Notes under the pieces: generated by a model
Databases searched by the model: none
What the model saw: only the letters and a program-made list of their open reading frames with translations
What the model was told of the DNA's origin: nothing
Assembly (NCBI RefSeq): GCF_042650885.1
Contig: NZ_JBHSBU010000001.1
Span: forward strand, 682,001 to 746,000
Length of the DNA: 64,000 nucleotides
Reading direction: 5' to 3'
Source: Chitinimonas_A lacunae
Lineage (GTDB): Bacteria > Pseudomonadota > Gammaproteobacteria > Burkholderiales > Chitinimonadaceae
Shown: positions 37,051 through 45,248 of the stretch, piece after piece
How the letters are laid out: each line of letters begins with the position of its first letter
How positions within the stretch are numbered: the stretch's first letter is position 1
Program-made: the position numbers and the translations under genes

Positions 37051-37242
37051 AAGCGCCTACTAGGGAGGAAAAGCGGGTGGAGCCGTGGTCGGACAGCGAG
37101 AGAGGAACGATGCCCGGCCACATCGTCCCTGTGGCAAGCGGTGTGCCCACCACCATGGGCACGCGGTTTGCCCCATCTAGGCACAACGCTTCCTACCAAC
37201 AAGCCAGCCACTGTCCGGATTTCTCCTCAGAAAGGAACCGCC

Positions 37243-37698
37243 ATGAACAATGAAGAGCTCGTCGATACGCTCAACGATCTGATCGAAACCTGTAAGGACG
37301 GCGAATACGGGTTCAGCCAATGTGCCCAGTACGCCAGTGCCAGCGATCTGCGCAACCTGTTCCAGGCCCGCGCAGCCGAATGCCGGCAGGCCGCTCAGGA
37401 GTTGGCCTCGCTGGTTCGGCTGTATGGCGGCGACCCCGATATGAGCGGCACCATCGCAGGCGCGATCCACCGTGGTTGGGTCAGCGTGCGCAGCGCCGTG
37501 ACCACCGATGAAGATGCCGCCATGCTGGAGGAATGCGAACGCGGCGAAGATCGGGCCAAGGCCCAGTACCGCAAGGCACTGAGCAAGCCGCTGCCCGAGT
37601 CGGTGCTGGCCGTCGTCACCCGGCAGAATGCCGGCGTGGTGCGCAACCATGATCAAGTCAAAGCATTGCGCGAACGCTATCGCGCCTTGCACCACTAG
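37243..37698 (+). CDS. DUF2383 (PA2169-type) four-helix bundle protein
   Basis: A 151-residue all-helical protein, MNNEELVDTLNDLIETCKDG at the N-terminus, with a ferritin-like four-helix pattern and the conserved E-C-R-Q-A-A-Q-E-L region. This is the PA2169/DUF2383 family. Function is not established; members are often found among general stress genes, and the catalase gene downstream fits that. The start at 37243 follows AAAGGAA. A terminator separates it from katE. Confidence 0.88.
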   Translation: MNNEELVDTLNDLIETCKDGEYGFSQCAQYASASDLRNLFQARAAECRQAAQELASLVRLYGGDPDMSGTIAGAIHRGWVSVRSAVTTDEDAAMLEECERGEDRAKAQYRKALSKPLPESVLAVVTRQNAGVVRNHDQVKALRERYRALHH

Positions 37699-37832
37699 TT
37701 ATCCCTCACCTGCCTCGGTCCGGTCGCAAGGGTTTCAAGTGCCGAGTGCGGGATAACCTGCGCCTCAGGCTGCGTATCCCAGGCTGTCTTCAGCCACTGA
37801 GCGTTACGGGAAACCAGCCGAAGTCGACGCCC

Positions 37833-37859
37833 AGGGCCGGCCATTATGGCCGGCCTTTC
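37833..37859 (+). terminator. Terminator behind the DUF2383 gene
   Basis: GGCCGGCC (37835-37842) pairs with GGCCGGCC (37848-37855) around ATTAT, followed by TTTCTT. It lies about 135 nt beyond the stop. Confidence 0.8.
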
Positions 37860-37939
37860 TTATGGCTGAGGCGGCATGTGGTTTGCTCGAATTCGGCCAT
37901 TCCAAGCCCCGACCACTTCCCGCCGCAGGAGACACTCCG

Positions 37940-40057
37940 ATGGAAAAACACGATAAGCCCGGCACCCCTTCAGCCAGCCAGGACAAGCTCGACGCGCTCG
38001 ACCCGTTCCGTCAGGGACCGGGGCAGGCACTGACCACCAATCAAGGCACGCCGATCAGCGACAACCAGAATTCCCTGCGCGCCGGCATCCGCGGCCCCAG
38101 CCTGCTGGAAGATTTTATCCTGCGCGAGAAGATCACCCATTTCGACCATGAGCGGATTCCCGAACGGGTAGTCCATGCCCGGGGCGAGGGGGCGCACGGT
38201 TTTTTCCAGGTCTACCGCTGCATGAGCGATCTGACGAGCGCCGACTTTCTGCAAAACCCCGAAGACCGCACCCCGGTATTCGTGCGTTTTTCCACCGTGG
38301 CCGGCTCGCGTGGCTCGACCGATACGGCGCGCGATGTACGCGGCTTTGCCGTCAAGTTCTACACCCGGGCCGGTAATTTCGACCTGGTGGGCAACAATAT
38401 CCCAGTGTTTTTCGTGCAGGACGCGATGAAGTTTCCCGACCTGGTCCATGCGGTCAAACCTGAGCCGCATAACGAAATCCCGCAGGCGGCCAGCGCCCAC
38501 GATACATTTTGGGACTTCGCCTCGCTGACCACCGAGACCACCCATATGCTGATGTGGGTCATGTCGGACCGCGCGCTGCCGCGCAGTCATCGGATGATGG
38601 AGGGCTTTGGCGTTCACACCTTCCGGCTGGTCAACGCCGAAGGCCACTCGCGTCTGGTCAAGTTCCACTGGAAACCGGTACTCGGCATCCATGGCCTGGC
38701 GTGGGACGAGGCACAGAAGATCAGTGGCAAGGACCCCGATTTTCACCGCCGCGATCTATGGGAAGCGATCGAGCGCGGCGATTATCCCGAGTGGGAGCTG
38801 GGTATCCAGGTGATCGAGGAGGATCAGGCCGACAAGTTCGGTTTCGACCTGCTCGATGCCACCAAGATCGTGCCCGAGGAGCTGGTGCCGGTGCAGCGGA
38901 TTGGCCGGCTGACCTTGAATCGCAATCCCGACAACTTCTTTGCCGAAACCGAACAGGTGGCTTTCCACCCGGGTCATATCGTGCCCGGGATCGATTTCAC
39001 CAACGATCCTTTATTGCAGGGGCGTCTGTTTTCCTACACCGATACTCAGTTGTCGCGACTGGGCGGGCCGAACTTCCATGAAATTCCGATCAGTCGGTCG
39101 ATCTGTCCGTTCCATAACCACCAGCGCGACGGTATGCACCGGATGACCATCAATACCGGCCGGGTCAACTATGACCGCAATTCGCTGGGCGCCGGTCTGC
39201 CGGCCGAGCTGCCGCCCGAGCAGGGCGGCTTTGCCAGCGTGGCCGAGACGATGGAATCGCCCAAGCTGCGCGGGCGCAGTCCCAGCTTTGCCGACCATTT
39301 CAGCCAGGCCAATCTGTTCTGGCGCAGCCAGACTGCGGTCGAGCAGGACCATATCGTGGCGGCATTCGCCTTTGAGTTGGGCAAGGTCGAGACGGTGGCG
39401 ATCCGGGAACGGATGGTGGCCAATCTGGCCCAGGTCGATAGCGGTCTGGCCGAGCGAGTAGCCCGGGAACTCGGGCTGCCCGCGCCGACCGGCATCACGG
39501 TATGCGCCTGGCCCGGCTCGCCTTCGCCGGCGCTGAGTATGGTGGGCAGCGGCGACGGCAGCGCCTTGACGCGCAGCGTGGCCATTCTGACGGCGGACGG
39601 AGTCGATGGCGAACAGGTGGCTGCGATGCGCAGCGCCCTCAATTCGGCCGGGGCGCAGTGCAAGCTGCTGGCGGCGCGGCTGGGCGACGTGGCGAGTGCC
39701 GATGGGACGGCGCTGGCAGTCGATGCCACCTTCGCGGCCATGCCCTCGGTGATGTTCGACGCGGTGTTCGTGCCGGGTGGTCATTCGACCTGTATCGGCG
39801 CGTTGCGCGCCAACGGCGACGCGGTGCATTACCTGCGGGAAGCCTATAAGCATTGCAAGCCGATTGCGGTGGCGGCCGATGGGGTCGGTCTGCTTGAGGA
39901 AGCGGCGCTGGCGCCGGTGCCGCATCAGCCGGCCGAGCCCGGGGTGCTGGTTGCGGCGCCGGGCGACGCAATCGATGGGCTGGCGCACGACTTTATCGCG
40001 GCGATCGGCAAACACCGCTTCTGGTCGCGGGCAGGATTGGCCTCGATCGCTGCCTGA
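37940..40057 (+). CDS. katE: Catalase HPII (large-subunit, clade 2)
   Basis: A 705-residue monofunctional haem catalase of the large-subunit clade. The catalytic His is in VVHARGEGAHG, the distal Asn in GNNIPVFFVQDAMKFPD, and the proximal haem Tyr in GRLFSYTDTQ. The C-terminal 150 residues form the flavodoxin/GATase1-like domain found only in this clade (VAILTADGVDGEQV to the end). It removes hydrogen peroxide, usually under stationary-phase control. The start at 37940 follows AGGAG. It is followed by a strong terminator. Confidence 0.97.
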   Translation: MEKHDKPGTPSASQDKLDALDPFRQGPGQALTTNQGTPISDNQNSLRAGIRGPSLLEDFILREKITHFDHERIPERVVHARGEGAHGFFQVYRCMSDLTSADFLQNPEDRTPVFVRFSTVAGSRGSTDTARDVRGFAVKFYTRAGNFDLVGNNIPVFFVQDAMKFPDLVHAVKPEPHNEIPQAASAHDTFWDFASLTTETTHMLMWVMSDRALPRSHRMMEGFGVHTFRLVNAEGHSRLVKFHWKPVLGIHGLAWDEAQKISGKDPDFHRRDLWEAIERGDYPEWELGIQVIEEDQADKFGFDLLDATKIVPEELVPVQRIGRLTLNRNPDNFFAETEQVAFHPGHIVPGIDFTNDPLLQGRLFSYTDTQLSRLGGPNFHEIPISRSICPFHNHQRDGMHRMTINTGRVNYDRNSLGAGLPAELPPEQGGFASVAETMESPKLRGRSPSFADHFSQANLFWRSQTAVEQDHIVAAFAFELGKVETVAIRERMVANLAQVDSGLAERVARELGLPAPTGITVCAWPGSPSPALSMVGSGDGSALTRSVAILTADGVDGEQVAAMRSALNSAGAQCKLLAARLGDVASADGTALAVDATFAAMPSVMFDAVFVPGGHSTCIGALRANGDAVHYLREAYKHCKPIAVAADGVGLLEEAALAPVPHQPAEPGVLVAAPGDAIDGLAHDFIAAIGKHRFWSRAGLASIAA

Positions 40058-40076
40058 CCAGACATCTGCCCTCACC

Positions 40077-40108
40077 ACGGCCGCCCGCTCGGGCGGCCGT
40101 TTTGTTTG
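40077..40108 (+). terminator. katE terminator
   Basis: ACGGCCGCCC (40077-40086) pairs with GGGCGGCCGT (40091-40100) around GCTC, followed by TTTTG. Confidence 0.93.
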
Positions 40109-40279
40109 GCGCAGGGCTTTGTAAATTTTGTTCTGCACGAATGTAGAACATCTACTTGATATGGATGAACCGGCGCGATAAGCGATTAATGCAGTGGGCA
40201 CATTATCTGCAACAGGGGAAATATCTAATAAGGGCAGCGAATCAGGCCCATCCCTGACTGACAATTGGTGGAGGTGAAT

Positions 40280-40513
40280 ATGAACCCGCGAATCTCCGGC
40301 CACGGCAATCACGCCACATTGCCACAAAACGGTACCGAAGAATGGCAGCAGATCGTCGCAGAGGAAAGAAGGCAGCTTGAGCAGAAAATGAATCGGCTGC
40401 GCATCCAACGCCAGATGGCCAATCGGCAAGACAGCGTCAGCCCCAAGGGGTCCGACGCGCAAGGAGATAAGTGGGAAGAAGACGAGGAACACACCGAACG
40501 TCTCAATGCTTGA
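40280..40513 (+). CDS. Small charged hypothetical protein
   Basis: A 77-residue hydrophilic protein with a central helix rich in Glu, Arg and Gln (EEWQQIVAEERRQLEQKMNR) and an acidic C-terminus. The start at 40280 follows GGAGGT. It probably forms a coiled coil. It precedes the DUF3309 gene by 53 nt and may share its transcript. No family recognised. Confidence 0.65.
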   Translation: MNPRISGHGNHATLPQNGTEEWQQIVAEERRQLEQKMNRLRIQRQMANRQDSVSPKGSDAQGDKWEEDEEHTERLNA

Positions 40514-40566
40514 GTCACCCGCTGCGCTGGACGAGCTGTCCGGCCCAACTTCCTGGAGTAAAGACC

Positions 40567-40725
40567 ATGACACTAGGCACCATTCTGTTGATTTTGGTCG
40601 TGTTGGCGCTTATCGGCGCTTTTCCGGCCTGGCCGTATAGTCGCGACTGGGGATATCGTCCCATCAGTGTGATCGGTGTGGTATTGCTGGTCCTGATCGT
40701 GTTGTTGCTGACCGGTCGAATATAG
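40567..40725 (+). CDS. DUF3309 family small membrane protein
   Basis: A 52-residue protein with two hydrophobic helices around a conserved FPAWPYSRDWGYRPIS turn, which is the DUF3309 signature. The start at 40567 follows GGAG at 8-nt spacing. The family is common in proteobacteria that experience osmotic or general stress, and the role is unknown. An AT-rich element-like sequence follows the stop. Confidence 0.85.
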   Translation: MTLGTILLILVVLALIGAFPAWPYSRDWGYRPISVIGVVLLVLIVLLLTGRI

Positions 40726-40782
40726 TTTTCGCTGAACCGGCACAAGCAATCGGTAAATAGAAAAATACTGTTGTGAATATTC
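40726..40782 (+). repeat. AT-rich dispersed element, copy 7 (diverged)
   Basis: Reads TTTTCGCTGAACCGG, then CACAAGCAATCGG and AAATAGAAAAATAC, similar to copy 3 in the CAAGCAAT block. It starts right behind the DUF3309 stop on the same strand. Weaker than most copies. Confidence 0.4.
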
Positions 40783-40906
40783 GGATAACCGGGGCAGGAT
40801 GCTCCGGTTGTTTTTTGTGGGATAATTCCAATCCGTACTGCGGCGCCTCGATTGGGCGCTGTTTGCTTTTTTGAAATATCCAATTTTCAAAAGAATAGCT
40901 ATTCCC

Positions 40907-41452
40907 ATGGAAATCATTGTCGCCAGTCGGCGCAGCAGCAAGGCCGCCATCGTCGATCACGCCAATCGGGTGGTCATCGATCTGACTTCCAAAGCAGCCC
41001 AGCCGTGGGTCCGCTTCAGTCCCTTCTATCCCCACGGCGCCATTCCCGTCCCCGGCTGGCCCGACCTCACTGCCCAGTCGGTCGAAGGCATATGGCAGGG
41101 TCTCAAAGTATTCGAGCACGAGGGCACTGATCTGTCGCGCCTTGAGCTGAGCACCATGCGCGGCATCAAGCGCAGTGGCGCCAAACGGGGCCGGGTGCTC
41201 GGGCATCAGGCGGGTCCGTCGGGGGAATTGCTGAGCTATGTGACAGCAAGACGGGCGATCTATCTGCCTGCCTACCGCTGGGTGCTCGAACATTGCCTCC
41301 AGGCCGAAGTGGCGGCATTGCGCGAGCTGGCGCAAGAGAAGTCGATCCGCCTGCTCGATTACGAAACCAATTGTTCGGTTGACGATACGACAGCACCGTT
41401 GTCGCATGCATTTCTGGTGGCTTGTTTCGTGCGCGGGGAATGGCCTGGCTAG
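40907..41452 (+). CDS. Conserved hypothetical protein (resembles DUF6939)
   Basis: A 181-residue soluble protein. The pattern VIDLTSKAAQPWVRFSPFYPHGAIPVPGWP followed by SVEGIWQGLKVFE recalls an uncharacterised family (DUF6939) in which the same blocks are conserved; the name is from memory. It has no membrane segment or known catalytic motif. The start at 40907 has only a weak purine-rich site upstream. It is convergent with the glycine-zipper gene. Confidence 0.7.
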   Translation: MEIIVASRRSSKAAIVDHANRVVIDLTSKAAQPWVRFSPFYPHGAIPVPGWPDLTAQSVEGIWQGLKVFEHEGTDLSRLELSTMRGIKRSGAKRGRVLGHQAGPSGELLSYVTARRAIYLPAYRWVLEHCLQAEVAALRELAQEKSIRLLDYETNCSVDDTTAPLSHAFLVACFVRGEWPG

Positions 41453-41571
41453 CCAGGCTGGGCGGTGACGCAAAAGGGTGTCCAGGCAGTCGGGACCGCA
41501 GGATATGTTAGTTGCCCAATGGCACCGAGGTGAGCGTCGTCACCGGTGTCAGGGGAATACGGAGCCATGGC

Positions 41572-41603
41572 AAAAAAAGCCGACGGGACCATTGCCCGTC
41601 GGC
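41572..41603 (-). terminator. Terminator behind the glycine-zipper gene
   Basis: GCCGACGGG (41579-41587) pairs with CCCGTCGGC (41595-41603). On the minus strand the stem runs into seven T residues. It lies 42 nt beyond the stop. Confidence 0.92.
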
Positions 41604-41644
41604 GAGCCTCATGCAAAACAAAACGGGGAACAGCGGGGTACGGC

Positions 41645-42172
41645 TTAGCGCTTGGTGACCTTTTCCCAGGCGGCGCGGGTGGCCGGGCGACCCTGGGTCC
41701 AGTCGAGCGAGTTTTCACCGCGTGCCGCTTCGTAGTGAGCCCTGAGTTCCGGCTCGATCTCGTCGTAATTGCGACCTTGATAGCGGTTGGCGGCGGTATA
41801 GCCCAGCTCGTAGAACGGCGCATACGAGTTGTAATCGCCAGTGCTGGCATAGGGCTGTTTGGCATGACTTTCACGCCAGTAGCGTTCCTCGGTCTGCGGG
41901 TCGACCACGGTCGGGTTCAGCGATTCACCGGCGCTGCTGCCCAGCAGGCCGCCGGCCACTGCACCGACCACGGCACCGGCGGCCGTGCCGACCGGGCCTA
42001 CAGCCGAACCCATGGCGGCGCCGGCCGCGGCCGCTGCACCGATACCTGCGGCGCCACCCACGGCGGCCCCGATGGCCGTACCGACCGGATGGGCTCCCGG
42101 CTCATCGGTGATCGGGTCACGGTTGGCCGGGTCTTCATCGAGCTTTTTGTCGTTGGGATTGTTGGGATTCAT
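41645..42172 (-). CDS. Glycine-zipper domain protein
   Basis: A 175-residue protein. The middle (about 29-82) is a long Gly/Ala repeat with GxxxG spacing (GTAIGAAVGGAAG and following), typical of glycine-zipper membrane or oligomerising segments. The C-terminal part is soluble and has YWRESHAKQPYA and YxxGY-type aromatic motifs. No cleavable signal is evident. The start at 42172 follows AAGGAG. Such proteins occur with stress-response genes; function is unknown. Confidence 0.82.
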   Translation of the reverse strand: MNPNNPNDKKLDEDPANRDPITDEPGAHPVGTAIGAAVGGAAGIGAAAAAGAAMGSAVGPVGTAAGAVVGAVAGGLLGSSAGESLNPTVVDPQTEERYWRESHAKQPYASTGDYNSYAPFYELGYTAANRYQGRNYDEIEPELRAHYEAARGENSLDWTQGRPATRAAWEKVTKR

Positions 42173-42445
42173 GATCTCTCTCCTTCGGTTATTGCCGAAA
42201 TGGCGGCGGGAAGCGTGTTATTCCTGCCTACGCTGCTTGTTCTGCTCAGCAAGCCCCGCGCCCGCTCTCAGCAGAGTCGTTTTCCTCTCCTTGTCCTGAT
42301 CTCATCCTCTGGCGGGCCTGGCCAGGCAGGATTTGCATCGTGCCGATCGATTTTTTACATGGGCGGCCACGGACCGGCGCGCACGAGAGTTGCAGGAAAG
42401 GCTGGATCGAACAACGCCATGTCGCATTGCCTTGGGAGGTCCGTT

Positions 42446-43609
42446 ATGCAAACCATCAATTACCTGTTACAGCACAATTCCTGGGAGTCGCTGGCAGTGG
42501 CCATCGTGGTCGGCGCTGCTGCCTTGCTGGTTCTGACCCTGCTGCGTCGTCTGGTCTGCGAACGCCTGAAGCATCTGGCGCCGCGTACCCATACCCGGCT
42601 CGATGAGGTATTGCTGGGCATGGTCGGTCAGACCAAGCAACTGATCCTGATCGTGATCGCCATCTATATCGGGGCGTATCAATTGGTGTTGGGCGACACC
42701 GTCGAGCGCGCGCTCGATCGGGTGCTGATGGTGGCCTTGATGGTGCAAGCCGGGCTGTGGCTGAGTCATGCTGCACTCGACTGGCTGCGCTACCGTGCCG
42801 AGAGCAGTGCCGATCAGCACAAGCAATCGATGGCCACCCATATGGCCCTGGTCGGGTTTATGGCGCAGATGGTGATCTGGGTGGTGGTGGTGTTGTCCAT
42901 CCTGGCCAATCTGGGCTTCAACATCAGCGCCCTGATCGCTTCGCTGGGCATCGGCGGCGTGGCGGTGGCGCTGGCGGTACAGAATATTCTGGGCGATCTG
43001 TTCGCCTCGATGTCGATTGCGCTCGACAAGCCTTTCGTGGCCGGCGACTCGATCGTGGTCGACACCATTTCCGGCACCGTCAAGCAAGTCGGCCTCAAGA
43101 CCACCCGGGTCCAGGCCGATTCGGGCGAAGAGGTGGTATTTGCCAATGCCGATCTGCTCAAGAGCCGGATTCGCAACTACAAGCGCATGGAAGAGCGGCG
43201 GGCGCTGTTCAGCTTCAGTGTCAGCTACGACACGCCGCCGGAAAAGCTGCGGCAGATTCCCGATATCGTGCGCGACCTGATCCTCGAACAGCCCGACACC
43301 CGGTTTGATCGGGCCAGCCTGAAGGCGCTGAGCCAGAGCAGTCTTGACTACGAAGTCACCTACTACATGCTGAAGCCGGCGTATGCGTTGTTCATGGCGA
43401 CCCAGCACGCCATCAATATCAGCCTGATCGAACGCTTTGCCGAGGAAGGCATCCGCTTTGCGATCGTCGGCCAGTTCACCCTGCCGACCTTGTCGGCCCC
43501 ACAGTTGTCCAGCTCTGCCCAGCCTGCCCCGTCGCCGCTTGCCGAATCGCGCAGCAGTGCCCGTGCTGGCGCAGGCGGGCAGGGGCGGCCGATACCGGCT
43601 GGAGGGTGA
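42446..43609 (+). CDS. MscS-family mechanosensitive ion channel
   Basis: A 387-residue inner-membrane channel protein. About four to five hydrophobic helices precede the MscS pore helix GIGGVAVALAVQNILGDLF (around residues 170-190) and the SIALDKPFVAGD beta domain. The cytoplasmic alpha/beta vestibule follows, then a Ser/Pro/Ala-rich tail. It should release solutes at hypo-osmotic shock. The start at 42446 follows GGAGGT; the open frame continues far upstream across the opposite gene and is not coding there. Confidence 0.92.
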   Translation: MQTINYLLQHNSWESLAVAIVVGAAALLVLTLLRRLVCERLKHLAPRTHTRLDEVLLGMVGQTKQLILIVIAIYIGAYQLVLGDTVERALDRVLMVALMVQAGLWLSHAALDWLRYRAESSADQHKQSMATHMALVGFMAQMVIWVVVVLSILANLGFNISALIASLGIGGVAVALAVQNILGDLFASMSIALDKPFVAGDSIVVDTISGTVKQVGLKTTRVQADSGEEVVFANADLLKSRIRNYKRMEERRALFSFSVSYDTPPEKLRQIPDIVRDLILEQPDTRFDRASLKALSQSSLDYEVTYYMLKPAYALFMATQHAINISLIERFAEEGIRFAIVGQFTLPTLSAPQLSSSAQPAPSPLAESRSSARAGAGGQGRPIPAGG

Positions 43610-43920
43610 GTGGGACAGGGAAAAGCGGAGGCTCGAAGAGGAAAGTGTAAGAATTACTTATTTTTTAGCATAACTGCTTACTAGTCTTGCAGTTATTTTT
43701 CCTGAAATTTTCTATTCCAATTTACTCTTCTTCCCATCCAGCACCATCCCCTCCCGTTTCTCCACATCCGTTTCCCCAGCACGGCGGGGTTTTTCCCCGC
43801 CTTGACAGCGCTGATGGGCCACAATGGATTGAGCGCGACACCCCTGTATCCGGGAATCATTTTTGCGCAGTGGGGCTATCATGTCGCTTTTTGCCGATAT
43901 TCCTCCCGTCGGAGCCGGCC
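43610..43920. other. Intergenic region upstream of the pqi operon
   Basis: Contains an AT-rich element (43648-43718), a hairpin GGCGGGG (43783-43789) with CCCCGCC (43795-43801) around five T, and TTGACA at 43802-43807, a good -35 hexamer with only a weak -10 at 17-nt spacing. No gene seen. Confidence 0.5.
43648..43718 (-). repeat. AT-rich dispersed element, copy 8
   Basis: On the minus strand it reads AATAGAAAATTTCAGGAAAA, then ATAACTGCAAGACTAG, then GCAGTTATGC and a TAAGTAATTCTT end. ATAACTGC and GCAGTTAT form a perfect 8-bp inverted repeat around the core. It lies behind mscS but in the opposite orientation. Confidence 0.7.
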
Positions 43921-44574
43921 ATGTCGCTCGATTCCACCACCGTTTCCCCGCAACCGAACCCTTCCTGTCGCGGCCAACTGCTGGCCTGTCCCGAATGTGA
44001 TCTCTTGCAGAGAGCCCAGCTCTCCGCCTGGCACGGCACGTTGCGCTGTGCCCGCTGCTCGGCGGTGCTGGTGCGTTCGCGCCACGACAGTATCGAACAC
44101 ACGCTGGCGCTGCTGGTTGCCGCCTGCATCCTGTTTGTGGTGGCCAACAGTGCCCAGTTGGTCACGCTCGATTTGCAGGGCAGCATCCACACCTGCACGC
44201 TGCCCGGGGCCGTGCAGGCGCTATGGCAGCAAAAGCGCGAGCTGGTGGCCTTGATGGTGTTGGTGACGGCGATTCTGGTGCCGGGCGGTCTGCTGGCGCT
44301 GATGCTGTATCTGTTGCTGCCGCTGGCCCGCAATCAGGTGCCGCCCGGGGTCAAGCTGGTAATGCGGCTGCTGCACCATATTCGGCCCTGGGGGATGATC
44401 GAGGTGTTGTTGCTGGGGATCCTGGTGGCGGTGGTCAAGCTGTCAGGCCACGCTACTGTGCTGCCCGGGCCGGCCTTGTGGGCACTGGCCGGGCTGCTGC
44501 CCATCACGGCCGGGATGTTGACTGCCTGGCGTCCCGATGATGTCTGGCTGCGTCTGGGAGAATTACAAAAATGA
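43921..44574 (+). CDS. pqiA: Paraquat-inducible protein A, first half-protein
   Basis: A 217-residue PqiA-domain protein. It has an N-terminal zinc-ribbon-like pair, CPEC and CARC (about residues 23-47), and four hydrophobic helices. In E. coli PqiA two such units are fused in one chain; here they are separate proteins encoded by overlapping genes (ATGA at 44571-44574). PqiA sits in the inner membrane and works with the MCE protein PqiB and lipoprotein PqiC in envelope lipid transport. Start at 43921 with GGAG upstream. Confidence 0.9.
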   Translation: MSLDSTTVSPQPNPSCRGQLLACPECDLLQRAQLSAWHGTLRCARCSAVLVRSRHDSIEHTLALLVAACILFVVANSAQLVTLDLQGSIHTCTLPGAVQALWQQKRELVALMVLVTAILVPGGLLALMLYLLLPLARNQVPPGVKLVMRLLHHIRPWGMIEVLLLGILVAVVKLSGHATVLPGPALWALAGLLPITAGMLTAWRPDDVWLRLGELQK

Positions 44575-45248
44575 ATACCACGACCGATTCCGCCCTCAAC
44601 GCGCCGGGGCTGCGAGCCGCGGCGCATGGCCTGGCCGTATGTCTGGTCTGTCATCAACTGTGCCGGCTGCATGGCTCGCATGGCCGCTGTCCGCGCTGCG
44701 GCGAGTCGGTCTATCTGCGCAAACCGGGCAGCGTGGCCAAGTGCTGGTCGTTTCTGATCGCTGCCGCCTTGCTGTATCTGCCAGCCAATATGCTGCCGGT
44801 GATGTCGTCCAACTCGATCAGCGTGCGCCAGAGCGACACCATCATGAGCGGAGTGATCTATCTGTGGACCCAGGGCTCGTGGCCGCTGGCGCTGGTGGTG
44901 TTCGTGGCCAGCATCATGGTGCCGCTGCTGAAGATCCTGGTGCTTTTGCTGCTGTTGATCTCGGTGCAGCGCCGTTCGGTGCGGCAGCCGATGCAGCGGC
45001 TGAAGCTCTACCATCTGGTCGAATTTGTCGGGCGCTGGTCGATGCTCGATATCTATGCCGTCGCCACGTTGGCGGCGCTGGTGCAGTTGCAGGCGCTGGG
45101 CACCATTTACGCAGGCCCGGGCGCTGCGGCATTCGGCGGAGTCGTCGTCTGTACCATGCTCGCCTCGCAGAGCTTCGACCCGCGCCTGATCTGGGATCCG
45201 ATCGCCGAGCATGCCGCCACTGCCGGGGGAGACGATGGCCGAGCCTAA
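44571..45248 (+). CDS. pqiA: Paraquat-inducible protein A, second half-protein
   Basis: A 225-residue PqiA-domain protein. Cysteine pairs CLVC and CPRC (about residues 24-44) are followed by four membrane helices and the conserved SMLDIYAVATLAALVQL. It overlaps the preceding pqiA-like gene by 4 nt and the pqiB start by 14 nt, so it is translationally coupled in the four-gene operon. Confidence 0.92.
   Translation: MNTTTDSALNAPGLRAAAHGLAVCLVCHQLCRLHGSHGRCPRCGESVYLRKPGSVAKCWSFLIAAALLYLPANMLPVMSSNSISVRQSDTIMSGVIYLWTQGSWPLALVVFVASIMVPLLKILVLLLLLISVQRRSVRQPMQRLKLYHLVEFVGRWSMLDIYAVATLAALVQLQALGTIYAGPGAAAFGGVVVCTMLASQSFDPRLIWDPIAEHAATAGGDDGRA

Larger units (their letters stand above)
36873..37242. 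other. Intergenic region with opposed terminators and a possible minus-strand small RNA
   Basis: Holds the plus-strand terminator of the glycosyltransferase (36894-36920), an AT-rich element (36937-37004) and a strong minus-strand terminator (37022-37050). No protein gene on the minus strand feeds that terminator, so 37051 to about 37240 may encode a small RNA. Within it GTGCCCA (37142-37148) and TGGGCAC (37155-37161) form a short hairpin. Confidence 0.45.

Noticed and set aside
36966..37211. An 81-codon minus-strand frame across the terminator at 37022-37050
   Set aside because: It reads through a strong terminator and an AT-rich element and has no ribosome site; a non-coding RNA explains the region better.
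41546..42445. Upstream 300 codons of the open frame leading into mscS
   Set aside because: The frame lies antisense to the glycine-zipper gene. GGAGGT before 42446 marks the true start.
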